From: Massilia yuzhufengensis
Lineage (GTDB): Bacteria; Pseudomonadota; Gammaproteobacteria; Burkholderiales; Burkholderiaceae_D
NCBI RefSeq assembly: GCF_900112225.1
Contig: NZ_FOLD01000036.1
Location: 1-54,931, forward strand
Length of the DNA: 54,931 bases
Direction of reading: 5' to 3'
Shown one piece after another: positions 34,818-42,160 of the stretch. Within the stretch, counting starts at the first letter, position 1; each line of letters starts with the position of its first letter. The position numbers were made by a program, and so were the translations under genes. A model generated the notes under the pieces. It did no database searches. It worked only from the letters and a program-made list of their open reading frames with translations, and was not told the DNA's origin.

Positions 34818-35810
34818 TTACATGCGCGAGATGGGGGGACGCAGGATGGCCAGCAGGCCGGCCTCGGAGGTGCAGCCGAATTTCTCGTAGACCGCCTTGA
34901 CGCAGTCGCGCAGCACGGCGTCGCTGACGTCCATGCGCGAGCGCGCGGCTTCGCGTCCGCCGCCCAGGCCCATCCAGAACGCCACTTCCATCTGCTGGGG
35001 AGACAGTTCGACGCTGCCCAGCGCGCGCCAGATCCGCAGCGGCATCGGCACCACGAACTTGAGAAAAATGCCGACGGTGCGGCTGTGGATCGCGTCGTGC
35101 GAGCCCGAACTCATCCACTGCGCGCGCGCTTCCAGCACGCCGCCGGCCAGTTCCAGGGTGCCGGCCGGCAGCCGCCACGGATAGCGCTCGCCGTACACCA
35201 CCGACTCCACCAGGCGCAGGCAGAACGGCGGCAAGCTGCGGCGGTCGAATACCTGCTGCTCTTGCGAGGCCAGCTGGTCGAGCAGCGCGCCGGCCGAATC
35301 GCTCAGGAACAGGATGTCGCCGCCGGTGGTGGCCAGCAGCATGGCTTCGTCCTCGATCACGCCCGACAGGCCGGTGCCGAAACTGGCGGCATTGCGCAGC
35401 GCATGGTCGAAATAATTGGCGACGCGGCCCAGGTCTTCTTCGTCGTCCGCATCGAAAGGCGCGCCGCCGTCGCGCAGCAGGGTCAAGGTGCCGAGCGGCG
35501 CGGCGCTGGAACCGAGGCGCACTTCCAGCACGTGGGCCGCGCGTGCGCGCGCTTCGACAGACCCCACACCGCCGAATGCGGCCGAGTCGCCATAAAAATA
35601 CCCGTTCGGCGGCGGCAGCACGCCCAGCACGTTCGCCTCATGCACGTCTTCCGGCGCGCGCTGGGCGAGCAGGAACAGCTGGGACGCGCTGTTGGGAATC
35701 AGCTCGCGCACCAGCTCCAGCGCATCGGGGATGAGGGTCATCAGGTGCAGGCCGCCGGAACACAGGATTCGCAGGCGCGCCCACTGGCGACTGTTCTTTT
35801 TACGGGACAC
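34818..35810 (-). CDS. LuxR-type regulator with GAF-like N-terminal domain
   Basis: The 330-residue protein has a long N-terminal sensor region of mixed helices and strands (about 20-170). The C-terminal helix-turn-helix of the LuxR class reads LSPQQMEVAFWMGLGGGREA followed by MDVSDAVLRDCVKAVYEKFG. It lacks a receiver domain, so it is not a classic response regulator. The start is GTG at 35810. It lies 65 bases downstream of the hybrid kinase gene on the same strand and may be its transcriptional output or simply co-transcribed. The ligand is unknown. Confidence 0.8.
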   Translation of the reverse strand: MSRKKNSRQWARLRILCSGGLHLMTLIPDALELVRELIPNSASQLFLLAQRAPEDVHEANVLGVLPPPNGYFYGDSAAFGGVGSVEARARAAHVLEVRLGSSAAPLGTLTLLRDGGAPFDADDEEDLGRVANYFDHALRNAASFGTGLSGVIEDEAMLLATTGGDILFLSDSAGALLDQLASQEQQVFDRRSLPPFCLRLVESVVYGERYPWRLPAGTLELAGGVLEARAQWMSSGSHDAIHSRTVGIFLKFVVPMPLRIWRALGSVELSPQQMEVAFWMGLGGGREAARSRMDVSDAVLRDCVKAVYEKFGCTSEAGLLAILRPPISRM

Positions 35811-35875
35811 GGGGTGGGACAGGGATCAGGGATTGAACAATATTGCTGAGTTATGGCAACAAAGTCAACACCCGA

Positions 35876-38602
35876 TCAATCCACGCTTGCAATATGCGGC
35901 AGCGGTGCGGCGGGCAGCTGGCCCAGGATGTCGGCCAGCGCGCGGAATTCCACCGGCTTGACCAGGTGATGGTCGAAGCCGGCCTGCTTCGACAAGTCGC
36001 GGTCGCGCTCCTGGCCGTAGCCGGTGAGCGCAATGAAGGTCGCGGCCGGATGCTCGCGGCGCAGGCGGCGCGCCAGTTCGTAGCCGGTCATGTCGGGCAG
36101 GCCGATGTCGAGGATGAAGGCCTGGGTGCCCGCGATCTCGCTGGCGGCCAGCGTGCGCACGCCGTCTTCGAACACGTGCACGCCGTGGCCCTGTTCGCGC
36201 AGCAGCACCGCCAGCGACTGGGCCGCATCGACGTTGTCGTCGACGATGGTGAGCAGGCAGGGCGACACGGTGCGCGCGGTGGTGTGCACGCGCGCCGGCG
36301 CCTGCACCGCATCGGCGTCGGCCAGCGGCAGCAGCACCGACACCGCCGCGCCCAGGTTCGGGCCGTCGCTGTGCGCCTCCACCTGCCCGCCGTGCATCTG
36401 CACGATGGTCTTGACCAGGGCCAGCCCGATGCCCAGGCCACCCTGCGAGCGGTCCGGCGTGCGCTCGGCCTGGGTGAACAGGTCGAACACGTGCGGCAGC
36501 AGCTTGGCGTCCATGCCGGCGCCGTTGTCGATCACGCTCAGGCGCGCCTGTTCCGGCCCGGCTTCGAGCCGCAGCGTGATGCGCCCGCAGGCCGGCGTGT
36601 ACTTGGCCGCGTTGTTGAGCAGGTTGACCAGCACCTGCACCAGGCGCGTGCGGTCGCCCGCCACCATCACCGGGCGCATCGGCGCCTCCACCGTCAGCGC
36701 GTGGCTTTTCGCGTCGATGTGCGGGCGCGCCTGCTCGACGGCCGAGCGCATCACGTCGCTCAGTTCGAGGGTCTCGGTTTCCAGTTTGACCAGGCCACGC
36801 GTGACGCGCGAGACGTCCAGCAAATCGTCCACCAGTTCCGTCATGTGGCGCACCTGGCGCGAGATGATGTTGCCGGCCTTGAGGCGCAGATTCTCGTCCA
36901 CCGTCGGCATCTTGAGCAGCTGCGCCGCATTGGTGATGGGCGCCAGCGGGTTGCGCAGCTCGTGCGCGAGCATGGCGAGGAACTCGTCCTTCATCTTGCT
37001 GTGCCGCTCGGCCTCGGCGCGCGCGGCGCGCTCGCTGGCCAAGATGCCTTCGCGCTCGGCGGCGGCGCGCTGGGCCAGCTCGTACAGGCGCGCGTTGTCG
37101 ATGGCGACGGCCGCCTGCGCCACGAAACCGGTGATCAGCTGCTCGGTGCGCTCGTCGAACATGTGGGTCCTGGAGTGGCCGAAGAACAGCCCGCCCAGCA
37201 CTTCGCCGGAGCGCGAGCTGACCGAGGCCGCCAGATAGCTGCGCACCGGCAGGTGGCCCTGCGGCATGCCATGGTGCGGGCCCATGCTGCCGTAGCGCGG
37301 GTCCTTGGTGATGTCGTCGCTGCGGATCGGCGCCGCGCCATGGAAGGTAGGGCCGAAGATGGCGGTCGGGCGCGGGTGGCCCAGGTGGGCAAAGGCTTCG
37401 CGCGGCGCGCCGCTCAGGGTGTACAGCAAATAGGCGTCGCCGTTGGCGTCCCTGCCGTTGTAGAAGAAGGCGCCGAATTCGGCGCCCGTCAGTTCGGTGG
37501 CGGCATCGGTGACCGACTGCAGCAGCGTATCGATATCGAGCGTGGACGCCAGCACGCTGCCGGCGCGGTTAAGCAGTTCGAGGATGCGCGTCTCTTCGCG
37601 CAGCGCCTCCTCGGCGCGGATGCGGCGCAGCGCTTCCCAGGTGCGGCGCGCCAGGTCTTCGGCCAGCGTGCGCTCGTCCTCGGTCCAGCGGTAGGCGTGG
37701 TCCTTGTACAGGAAGCCGGCGCCGTGCAGGCGGTCGCCATCCTTCAGCGGGATCACTACCACCGAATGGATGCCAAGCGTCAGGCAAGGCATGGCGACCG
37801 GCGCGCAGGCGGGATCGGTGGCGACATCGTTGATGCAGATGGTGGTACCGGCGCGCAGCTGCTCGAGCTGGTCGGGCGAGAGCATGTCCAGCGGCAGCGT
37901 ACCGTGGGCGCCGCCGGTTTCGACGCCATCCATCCACTCTTCCTTGACCGCGAAAGTGCGCAGCGCTTCGTCCAGTTCGACGTAGGCGACCTTGGCGCCG
38001 GTGAAGTATTCGCTGGTGAGGCGGATGGTGGCCTTGAGCATCGGACCGAAGGCGGTCTCGCGGCGCAGGGTGTCGGCCAGTTTCAATTGGTAGGCCTGGC
38101 GGCGCTCGCCCATCACAGCCTTGGTGATTTCCACGAGCGTGGCCAGCACGCCGGCGACCTGGCCATGGTCGTCGTAGACCGGGCTGTCCGAACGATTGAA
38201 GTAGCAGCTTTCCGGGTAGCCGTTGCGGTTCAGGGTCAGCTGGAATTCAGCGTGGCCGAAGGTTGCGCCCTGGCGCACTTCGTCCCACATCGATTTGACG
38301 ACCGGCCAGGCCTCGGGCCAGGTGGCCTGGGTACTCGCACCCAACGCGCCCTCGAACTTGGCGCCCAGGACGGGGATGTAGGCGTCGTTGAAGAACTGGG
38401 TGTAGTCGTCGCCCCATGCGAGGTAGGCAGGAACGCGCAGGTCCAGCACGGTGCGGACGGCGTGTTTCAGGCTCAGGGGCCAGTTGCCGACCGGGCCCAC
38501 CGGCGTGGTGTCCCACGGGTAGGCGCGCATGTGGCGCTCCATCGCCGAGATGCTGGTGGGGGCGCTCGCAGCGTCCAAGGTCGCGTCAAAGGGCCAGGGC
38601 AT
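35876..38602 (-). CDS. Hybrid sensor histidine kinase with PAS, GAF and receiver domains
   Basis: The 908-residue cytoplasmic protein has a PAS-like N-terminal domain (about 25-150, YLAWGDDYTQFFNDAYIPVLG), two GAF domains (about 170-330 and 350-510), a HisKA domain with MLAHELRNPLAPITNA, and an HATPase domain with DNGAGMDAKLLPHVFDLF and GLGIGLALVKTIVQMHGG. A C-terminal receiver follows (LLTIVDDNVDAAQSL, phosphoacceptor in FILDIGLPDM, lysine in HLVKPVEF). No membrane helix is seen, so it senses a cytoplasmic signal. The downstream LuxR-type regulator has no receiver, so the output partner is unclear. Confidence 0.92.
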   Translation of the reverse strand: MPWPFDATLDAASAPTSISAMERHMRAYPWDTTPVGPVGNWPLSLKHAVRTVLDLRVPAYLAWGDDYTQFFNDAYIPVLGAKFEGALGASTQATWPEAWPVVKSMWDEVRQGATFGHAEFQLTLNRNGYPESCYFNRSDSPVYDDHGQVAGVLATLVEITKAVMGERRQAYQLKLADTLRRETAFGPMLKATIRLTSEYFTGAKVAYVELDEALRTFAVKEEWMDGVETGGAHGTLPLDMLSPDQLEQLRAGTTICINDVATDPACAPVAMPCLTLGIHSVVVIPLKDGDRLHGAGFLYKDHAYRWTEDERTLAEDLARRTWEALRRIRAEEALREETRILELLNRAGSVLASTLDIDTLLQSVTDAATELTGAEFGAFFYNGRDANGDAYLLYTLSGAPREAFAHLGHPRPTAIFGPTFHGAAPIRSDDITKDPRYGSMGPHHGMPQGHLPVRSYLAASVSSRSGEVLGGLFFGHSRTHMFDERTEQLITGFVAQAAVAIDNARLYELAQRAAAEREGILASERAARAEAERHSKMKDEFLAMLAHELRNPLAPITNAAQLLKMPTVDENLRLKAGNIISRQVRHMTELVDDLLDVSRVTRGLVKLETETLELSDVMRSAVEQARPHIDAKSHALTVEAPMRPVMVAGDRTRLVQVLVNLLNNAAKYTPACGRITLRLEAGPEQARLSVIDNGAGMDAKLLPHVFDLFTQAERTPDRSQGGLGIGLALVKTIVQMHGGQVEAHSDGPNLGAAVSVLLPLADADAVQAPARVHTTARTVSPCLLTIVDDNVDAAQSLAVLLREQGHGVHVFEDGVRTLAASEIAGTQAFILDIGLPDMTGYELARRLRREHPAATFIALTGYGQERDRDLSKQAGFDHHLVKPVEFRALADILGQLPAAPLPHIASVD

Positions 38603-38786
38603 GTTGCTCGGTGGGGAAGAAGTGTGAAAAGTACAAGAACTTAGCGGTGCATCATAGCAGTCATTAGGTGAGGCGGGCGTACGGATGAGTTAGGTGTGCA
38701 ACATAGCGGTGCAACACGTCCTTGCCAACCGCTACCTTGGGGGAATAAAGTGCATTTGTCAGATTCAGGATTGGAAAGGAATTTAG

Positions 38787-39080
38787 GCGACCCGTTGTAT
38801 TCTTCTCATCGGCCTGCTCGGCCTGTCGGCGACTGCTAGTGCCCGTGCAGAGGCACCCTCCGACCGTGCATCAGCGTATACCTCTGAAAAGCAGCTATGC
38901 ACGAGCCACGCTAAAAGATTGACCGGACTCGATATCAAGCCTTCGTTGTAGGAAACGAACCCGTTTCCCCGGACTGGGGACATCGGACAAGTTAGTTCAG
39001 ACTCGGCACTGGTAACCGATCGCCACGGCGTCCAGAAGCGTAACCGCGAACGGGTCGAGGCCTGTAACGCGAGCTATTAG
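38787..39080 (+). pseudogene. Remnant of a small secreted-protein gene (lost start codon, in-frame amber)
   Basis: A 97-codon frame follows AAAGGA and a 6-base spacer, but its first codon is GCG where a GTG or ATG is expected. From there it reads as a good signal peptide, ATRCILLIGLLGLSATASAR, then AEAPSDRASA, CTSHAKRL and, after an in-frame TAG at 38949, GDIGQVSSDSALVTDRHG. The hydrophobic core, the AxA-type cleavage site and the hydrophilic mature region suggest a formerly exported protein. I do not recognise the family. Confidence 0.35.
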
Positions 39081-39660
39081 CGCCACACCAGTGCGTGCGT
39101 GCCCGCGGATGCGCCAGCAGCCGAGCGGGCTGTTGTAGCGAAGTAGTTGTCCTGAGGCTTTCGCGTTGTTGTTCTATCGCATGCGGCCACCTGGCCAGAA
39201 GAAAATTCATGTGAATCGAACACGTAATACAGGACATGCTGCCCGCTGATGACGTTAGCTTTCAATGAATCGTGCTGCACCAGCGGCTGCACCAGCGGCT
39301 GCATCAGGAGTGCGTCACCCCGCTCCATGGCAAAGCTGACAACCCTCCCGGACTGACGACACGCCTGCACTTCGCCCTCCCCCATCCTTTGGTATTGATG
39401 AGAACCTGAGACGAACTGAAGCGAACCGTCATGCTCCCTGCACGGGTCATGGTGGATGCGGAGGCAATGAGTTGGGCGAGAAACTCAGAAAGCAGGTGCA
39501 CGGGCAGACTACTCCCCTTCCCAGACCACCCTCGCAGTTCCGGGTGCTCGACGCGAGTAACGCCCGAAATGCTTAAATTGTGGTGGATCGACACCAATCA
39601 ATTCGCATAATCGATTCCGGACGGGCGAATTGCACTGCAACTTAATCGCGAGAAATGACC
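39077..39660 (-). pseudogene. Decayed phytanoyl-CoA dioxygenase (PhyH) family gene
   Basis: Two minus-strand frames together recover the C-terminal two-thirds of a PhyH-type Fe(II)/2-oxoglutarate oxygenase. The first reads SIHHNLSISGVTRVEHPELR and GWSGKG. A frameshift near 39455 then leads to LRIHHDPCREHDGSLQFVSG and SHQYQRMGEGEV, followed by RGDALLMQPL and a C-terminal helix. The usual WHQD iron site reads IHHN, so the aspartate ligand is lost. The region further upstream shows only weak traces (VAVQ) broken by stops. It is a clear relic inside the accessory stretch. Confidence 0.7.
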
Positions 39661-39906
39661 GGTGGGAAGGCCGTGCCGAAGCGAAGACGTCGGGCCAGAT
39701 TCGGCATTATTCTTGTGCAAGCAGGCCGCGCGTACCGGCTGCACCACTGCCAGCAAGGGAGTCGAGGCAGTAGTTACCTCGCACGCTCCTGATATAAGAA
39801 TCGTCCGGACTAGGATAAATTCATGCAAGCTAAATTCCTCAAAAACAATTCGCTATCTTGCGCAAGGATGGTATCTGAAATATCTTGTGAAAGTATTTTT
39901 CGAATG

Positions 39907-40632
39907 CTACAAACTTTCAACAAAATGGCAGAAATTTTCAGCTTCCTTGCAGCGTGATCGAATCTTAGCCAGGTCTTTCGTCATGTTTTGTGCATAGCCG
40001 GCGTATAGATCTGTATCCTTCTTAATGCGCCCAGATTTCTTTTTATACCCCAATGTTAATAACCTCCCCTCCGCGTCAGGGATATCTTCGTAATTAAACG
40101 GGATAGGCAGATCAGCAAATACTGGATCATTCGGTTCATGGCAAGCCAGCAGCCATGTTTCAGTAGAGTACGTCGATAGTACGAGGTACATATCCTTATC
40201 TACCTTCGGAACACGTAACCAATGGGCGATTGCCGCCTCGCAATAGGCACGCCTAGACAGCCCTGAATCTGCGAATGACGCCGGCACATCAACGATTTTC
40301 TCGGCGATATCTGTGTCAAGCTGAACTATAATTCCGTGAGCACCAGACGCTGCAACGATCGATCGCCAGTTTTTACGGAGCACCGCAGCTCGCAATTTTT
40401 CGTCAATTCCCGCCACATCAGCAGGGGTTTTCTCGCGATTCGCTAAACACCATGCTCGAACTGCAGTCCAACCATGCGCGGGATACTGACCCGACGTCGC
40501 ATCTAACTGAGGAGACAGTTCCACAATTTCAATTTGACAGCCATTTTTATTGACTAGAGCTTTTGCTATCGAGGTTAGGACGGGTATATCGGTAGGGCCT
40601 TCACAAACCAATAGGAACTTTTTTTTAGTCAT
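39907..40632 (-). CDS. TOPRIM-like protein, second gene of a putative defence cassette
   Basis: The 241-residue protein starts at the ATG at 40632, which has AGGA eight bases upstream inside the previous gene. It opens with FLLVCEGPTDIPVLTSIAKA, where E11 and D15 suit the TOPRIM glutamate motif. IIVQLDTDIAEKI supplies the DxD pair at D106 and D108. A later STETWLLACHEP segment and a basic C-terminus follow. TOPRIM folds act as nucleases, primases or topoisomerase cores. Paired with an ABC-type ATPase they form anti-phage systems such as PARIS (AriA/AriB) and OLD-like modules. It begins 2 bases after the ATPase stop, and its codon use is much more AT-rich than the flanks. The exact family was not recognised. 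Confidence 0.7.
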   Translation of the reverse strand: MTKKKFLLVCEGPTDIPVLTSIAKALVNKNGCQIEIVELSPQLDATSGQYPAHGWTAVRAWCLANREKTPADVAGIDEKLRAAVLRKNWRSIVAASGAHGIIVQLDTDIAEKIVDVPASFADSGLSRRAYCEAAIAHWLRVPKVDKDMYLVLSTYSTETWLLACHEPNDPVFADLPIPFNYEDIPDAEGRLLTLGYKKKSGRIKKDTDLYAGYAQNMTKDLAKIRSRCKEAENFCHFVESL

Positions 40633-40634
40633 CG

Positions 40635-41831
40635 TCAGAATCCTGTCGGCAGGCCACCCATTGCGCCCGACAGCCATATTTCAGACATTTTTAATCCAAA
40701 ATATTGGTTTTGCCATCCATCCTTTGTCATCCCATCTGGTGGTTCTATGCGCCGGAATTCAGTTTGCCCATCCTCCATTCGCTGCACGACAAACAACCGG
40801 TGCTCAGGATTGAAAATATCGATGGCATCGAGAGTGGTGGGATTATGCGTTGTAATAAATATTTGCTTTTTTTCGGAAGCGCATACGAGTTCGATAATGT
40901 GGGACATAAATTGTCGCACAAGCCCTGGATTTAATGCTGTGTCTACATTATCTAATGCGAATATATTGGGAGCGTCTTTATGGGTGAGTAAAACGAGGAC
41001 AAATAAGACGTATAACGCCCCTTCGCTTACATCGTAACCGTAAAGATGATCGAAACTTCCTTTCATGAACTTATCACGATAGGTTAGAACTGTTCTTCCT
41101 AGAGTGACCTTATCAGAAATTAAGGTTTTATCCACTTCTGTCGTTACTCCGATAGATCTAAACCAATCCATCAGAGCAAAGAAACGCTGCAAATGCTCTC
41201 GATTTCCTTGGTCTCGGGCGACCTCATTAAATGCTTCGGCTAGACGCCCTCCGTAAAGGCCCAAGGGAGACTTCTGACTTTTATCTTCAGCGACACCACG
41301 CAATATTGGTGTAGATAGTGAAAATATTCCATATTTTTCGATATCTTCGAGCACGCCACGAGCGCTCGCATCTTCTCCAAATGCGCGATACGGAGCAATG
41401 ATACTTTTAGTAGGATCCAGTTTCCCCTTAAGTGGAACACCGTCGATCCGCGCTCCTACGTTGGAACGCCCAGCAAGCTTTGCTCCATCTTTTGAAACCA
41501 GAGATTCCGAATGATAGTTGAATTTGCTAACTGAAGTAACCTGAGAGCTATATACCATCTCGCCCATTTCCGCTTCTATCGAGAATGTCTTTAAGCGCTC
41601 TTTGTTTTTCAACGAACTCCTAAATATTTCAGGAGATGAAAGCCTAGCGCCACGCCTGGCCAACCTCTCGTAGTCAATTCCGCCCTCGAACGATGACGAT
41701 AGCATGGCAATGGCTTCAAGAAGATTGCTCTTTCCTGCTCCATTTGTTCCAATAAAAACATTTACTCTACCGAGGCTAATATTAGCGTCTGAGATACTCT
41801 TGAAACCTTTTATGTGGACTCTATTTAGCAT
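40635..41831 (-). CDS. ABC-type AAA ATPase, first gene of a putative defence cassette
   Basis: The 398-residue protein opens MLNRVHIKGFKSISDANISL with Walker A GTNGAGKS at residues 28-35. The ABC-signature-like segment is DVSEGALYVLF, Walker B is FALDNVDTALNP, and the H-loop is FITTHNPTT. These place it with the SMC/RecF/OLD-type ATPases (AAA_15/AAA_21). Walker B has Asn where a catalytic Glu is common, so ATP turnover may be slow or use another residue. The central 200 residues are variable. It is coupled to the TOPRIM-like gene. The cassette lies beside rpoC in foreign-looking DNA, with an upstream region carrying three exact palindromes. Confidence 0.85.
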   Translation of the reverse strand: MLNRVHIKGFKSISDANISLGRVNVFIGTNGAGKSNLLEAIAMLSSSFEGGIDYERLARRGARLSSPEIFRSSLKNKERLKTFSIEAEMGEMVYSSQVTSVSKFNYHSESLVSKDGAKLAGRSNVGARIDGVPLKGKLDPTKSIIAPYRAFGEDASARGVLEDIEKYGIFSLSTPILRGVAEDKSQKSPLGLYGGRLAEAFNEVARDQGNREHLQRFFALMDWFRSIGVTTEVDKTLISDKVTLGRTVLTYRDKFMKGSFDHLYGYDVSEGALYVLFVLVLLTHKDAPNIFALDNVDTALNPGLVRQFMSHIIELVCASEKKQIFITTHNPTTLDAIDIFNPEHRLFVVQRMEDGQTEFRRIEPPDGMTKDGWQNQYFGLKMSEIWLSGAMGGLPTGF

Positions 41832-42105
41832 AGTTTCTCTTACCAGGTCGTTTCTTGAATTCTAAGTGTTAAATTGAGCGCAGATGTGCCACTCATCAAT
41901 CCAGCGGTGAATTCGTTGATGCCGTTGCAAAATTGCAACTCACTTTCTTCTATTGTAGCGGGTATAAGAACGGAAGTGTTGCGTGCCCTATCGCAAGCGA
42001 AGATATTAATCTTCGACCCTAGCGGGTGACCATCTCATTGACAGTACTAGCGTTCGAGCCTCAGGTATTCATATCTTATGAATTTCAAAAATCAGATCAT
42101 CATGC
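41832..42105. promoter_or_regulatory. Upstream region of the ATPase-TOPRIM cassette with three palindromes
   Basis: Three exact 7-bp-arm palindromes lie here: GTTGCAA-AA-TTGCAAC (41924-41939), CGAAGAT-ATTA-ATCTTCG (41998-42015) and ATTCATA-TCT-TATGAAT (42067-42083). A possible minus-strand -10 box (TACAAT) is near 41953. No gene is seen. The region should hold the cassette promoter and its operators. Confidence 0.45.
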
Positions 42106-42138
42106 AAAAAAAACGGCACCCCTGGGGGTGCCGTTTTT
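42106..42138. terminator. Strong terminator of the rpoBC operon, possibly bidirectional
   Basis: ACGGCACCCC and GGGGTGCCGT form a 10-bp stem. It is flanked by A's on one side and T's on the other, so it can end transcription in both directions. It lies 22 bases after rpoC. Confidence 0.9.
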
Positions 42139-42160
42139 ATTTACATCAAGCTAGGAACCC

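Larger units (their letters stand above)
38603..39906. other. AT-richer accessory stretch with gene remnants
   Basis: Composition falls below the flanking 65-70% GC. TAGCGGTGCA occurs twice (38642-38651 and 38704-38713), just upstream of the hybrid kinase gene. Two decayed genes are described separately (38787-39080 and 39077-39660). The remaining bases, including 39661-39906 next to the TOPRIM-like gene, hold nothing I can recognise. Confidence 0.6.

Noticed and set aside
38783..38983. A 66-codon minus-strand frame in the accessory stretch
   Set aside because: The plus strand at the same place gives a better signal-peptide-like product with a ribosome site.
39662..39997. A 111-codon plus-strand frame beside the TOPRIM-like gene
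   Set aside because: No ribosome site, no recognisable motif, and it overlaps the end of the cassette in antisense.
42038..42066. TTGACA as a plus-strand promoter
   Set aside because: No good -10 at the right distance and no plus-strand gene downstream.
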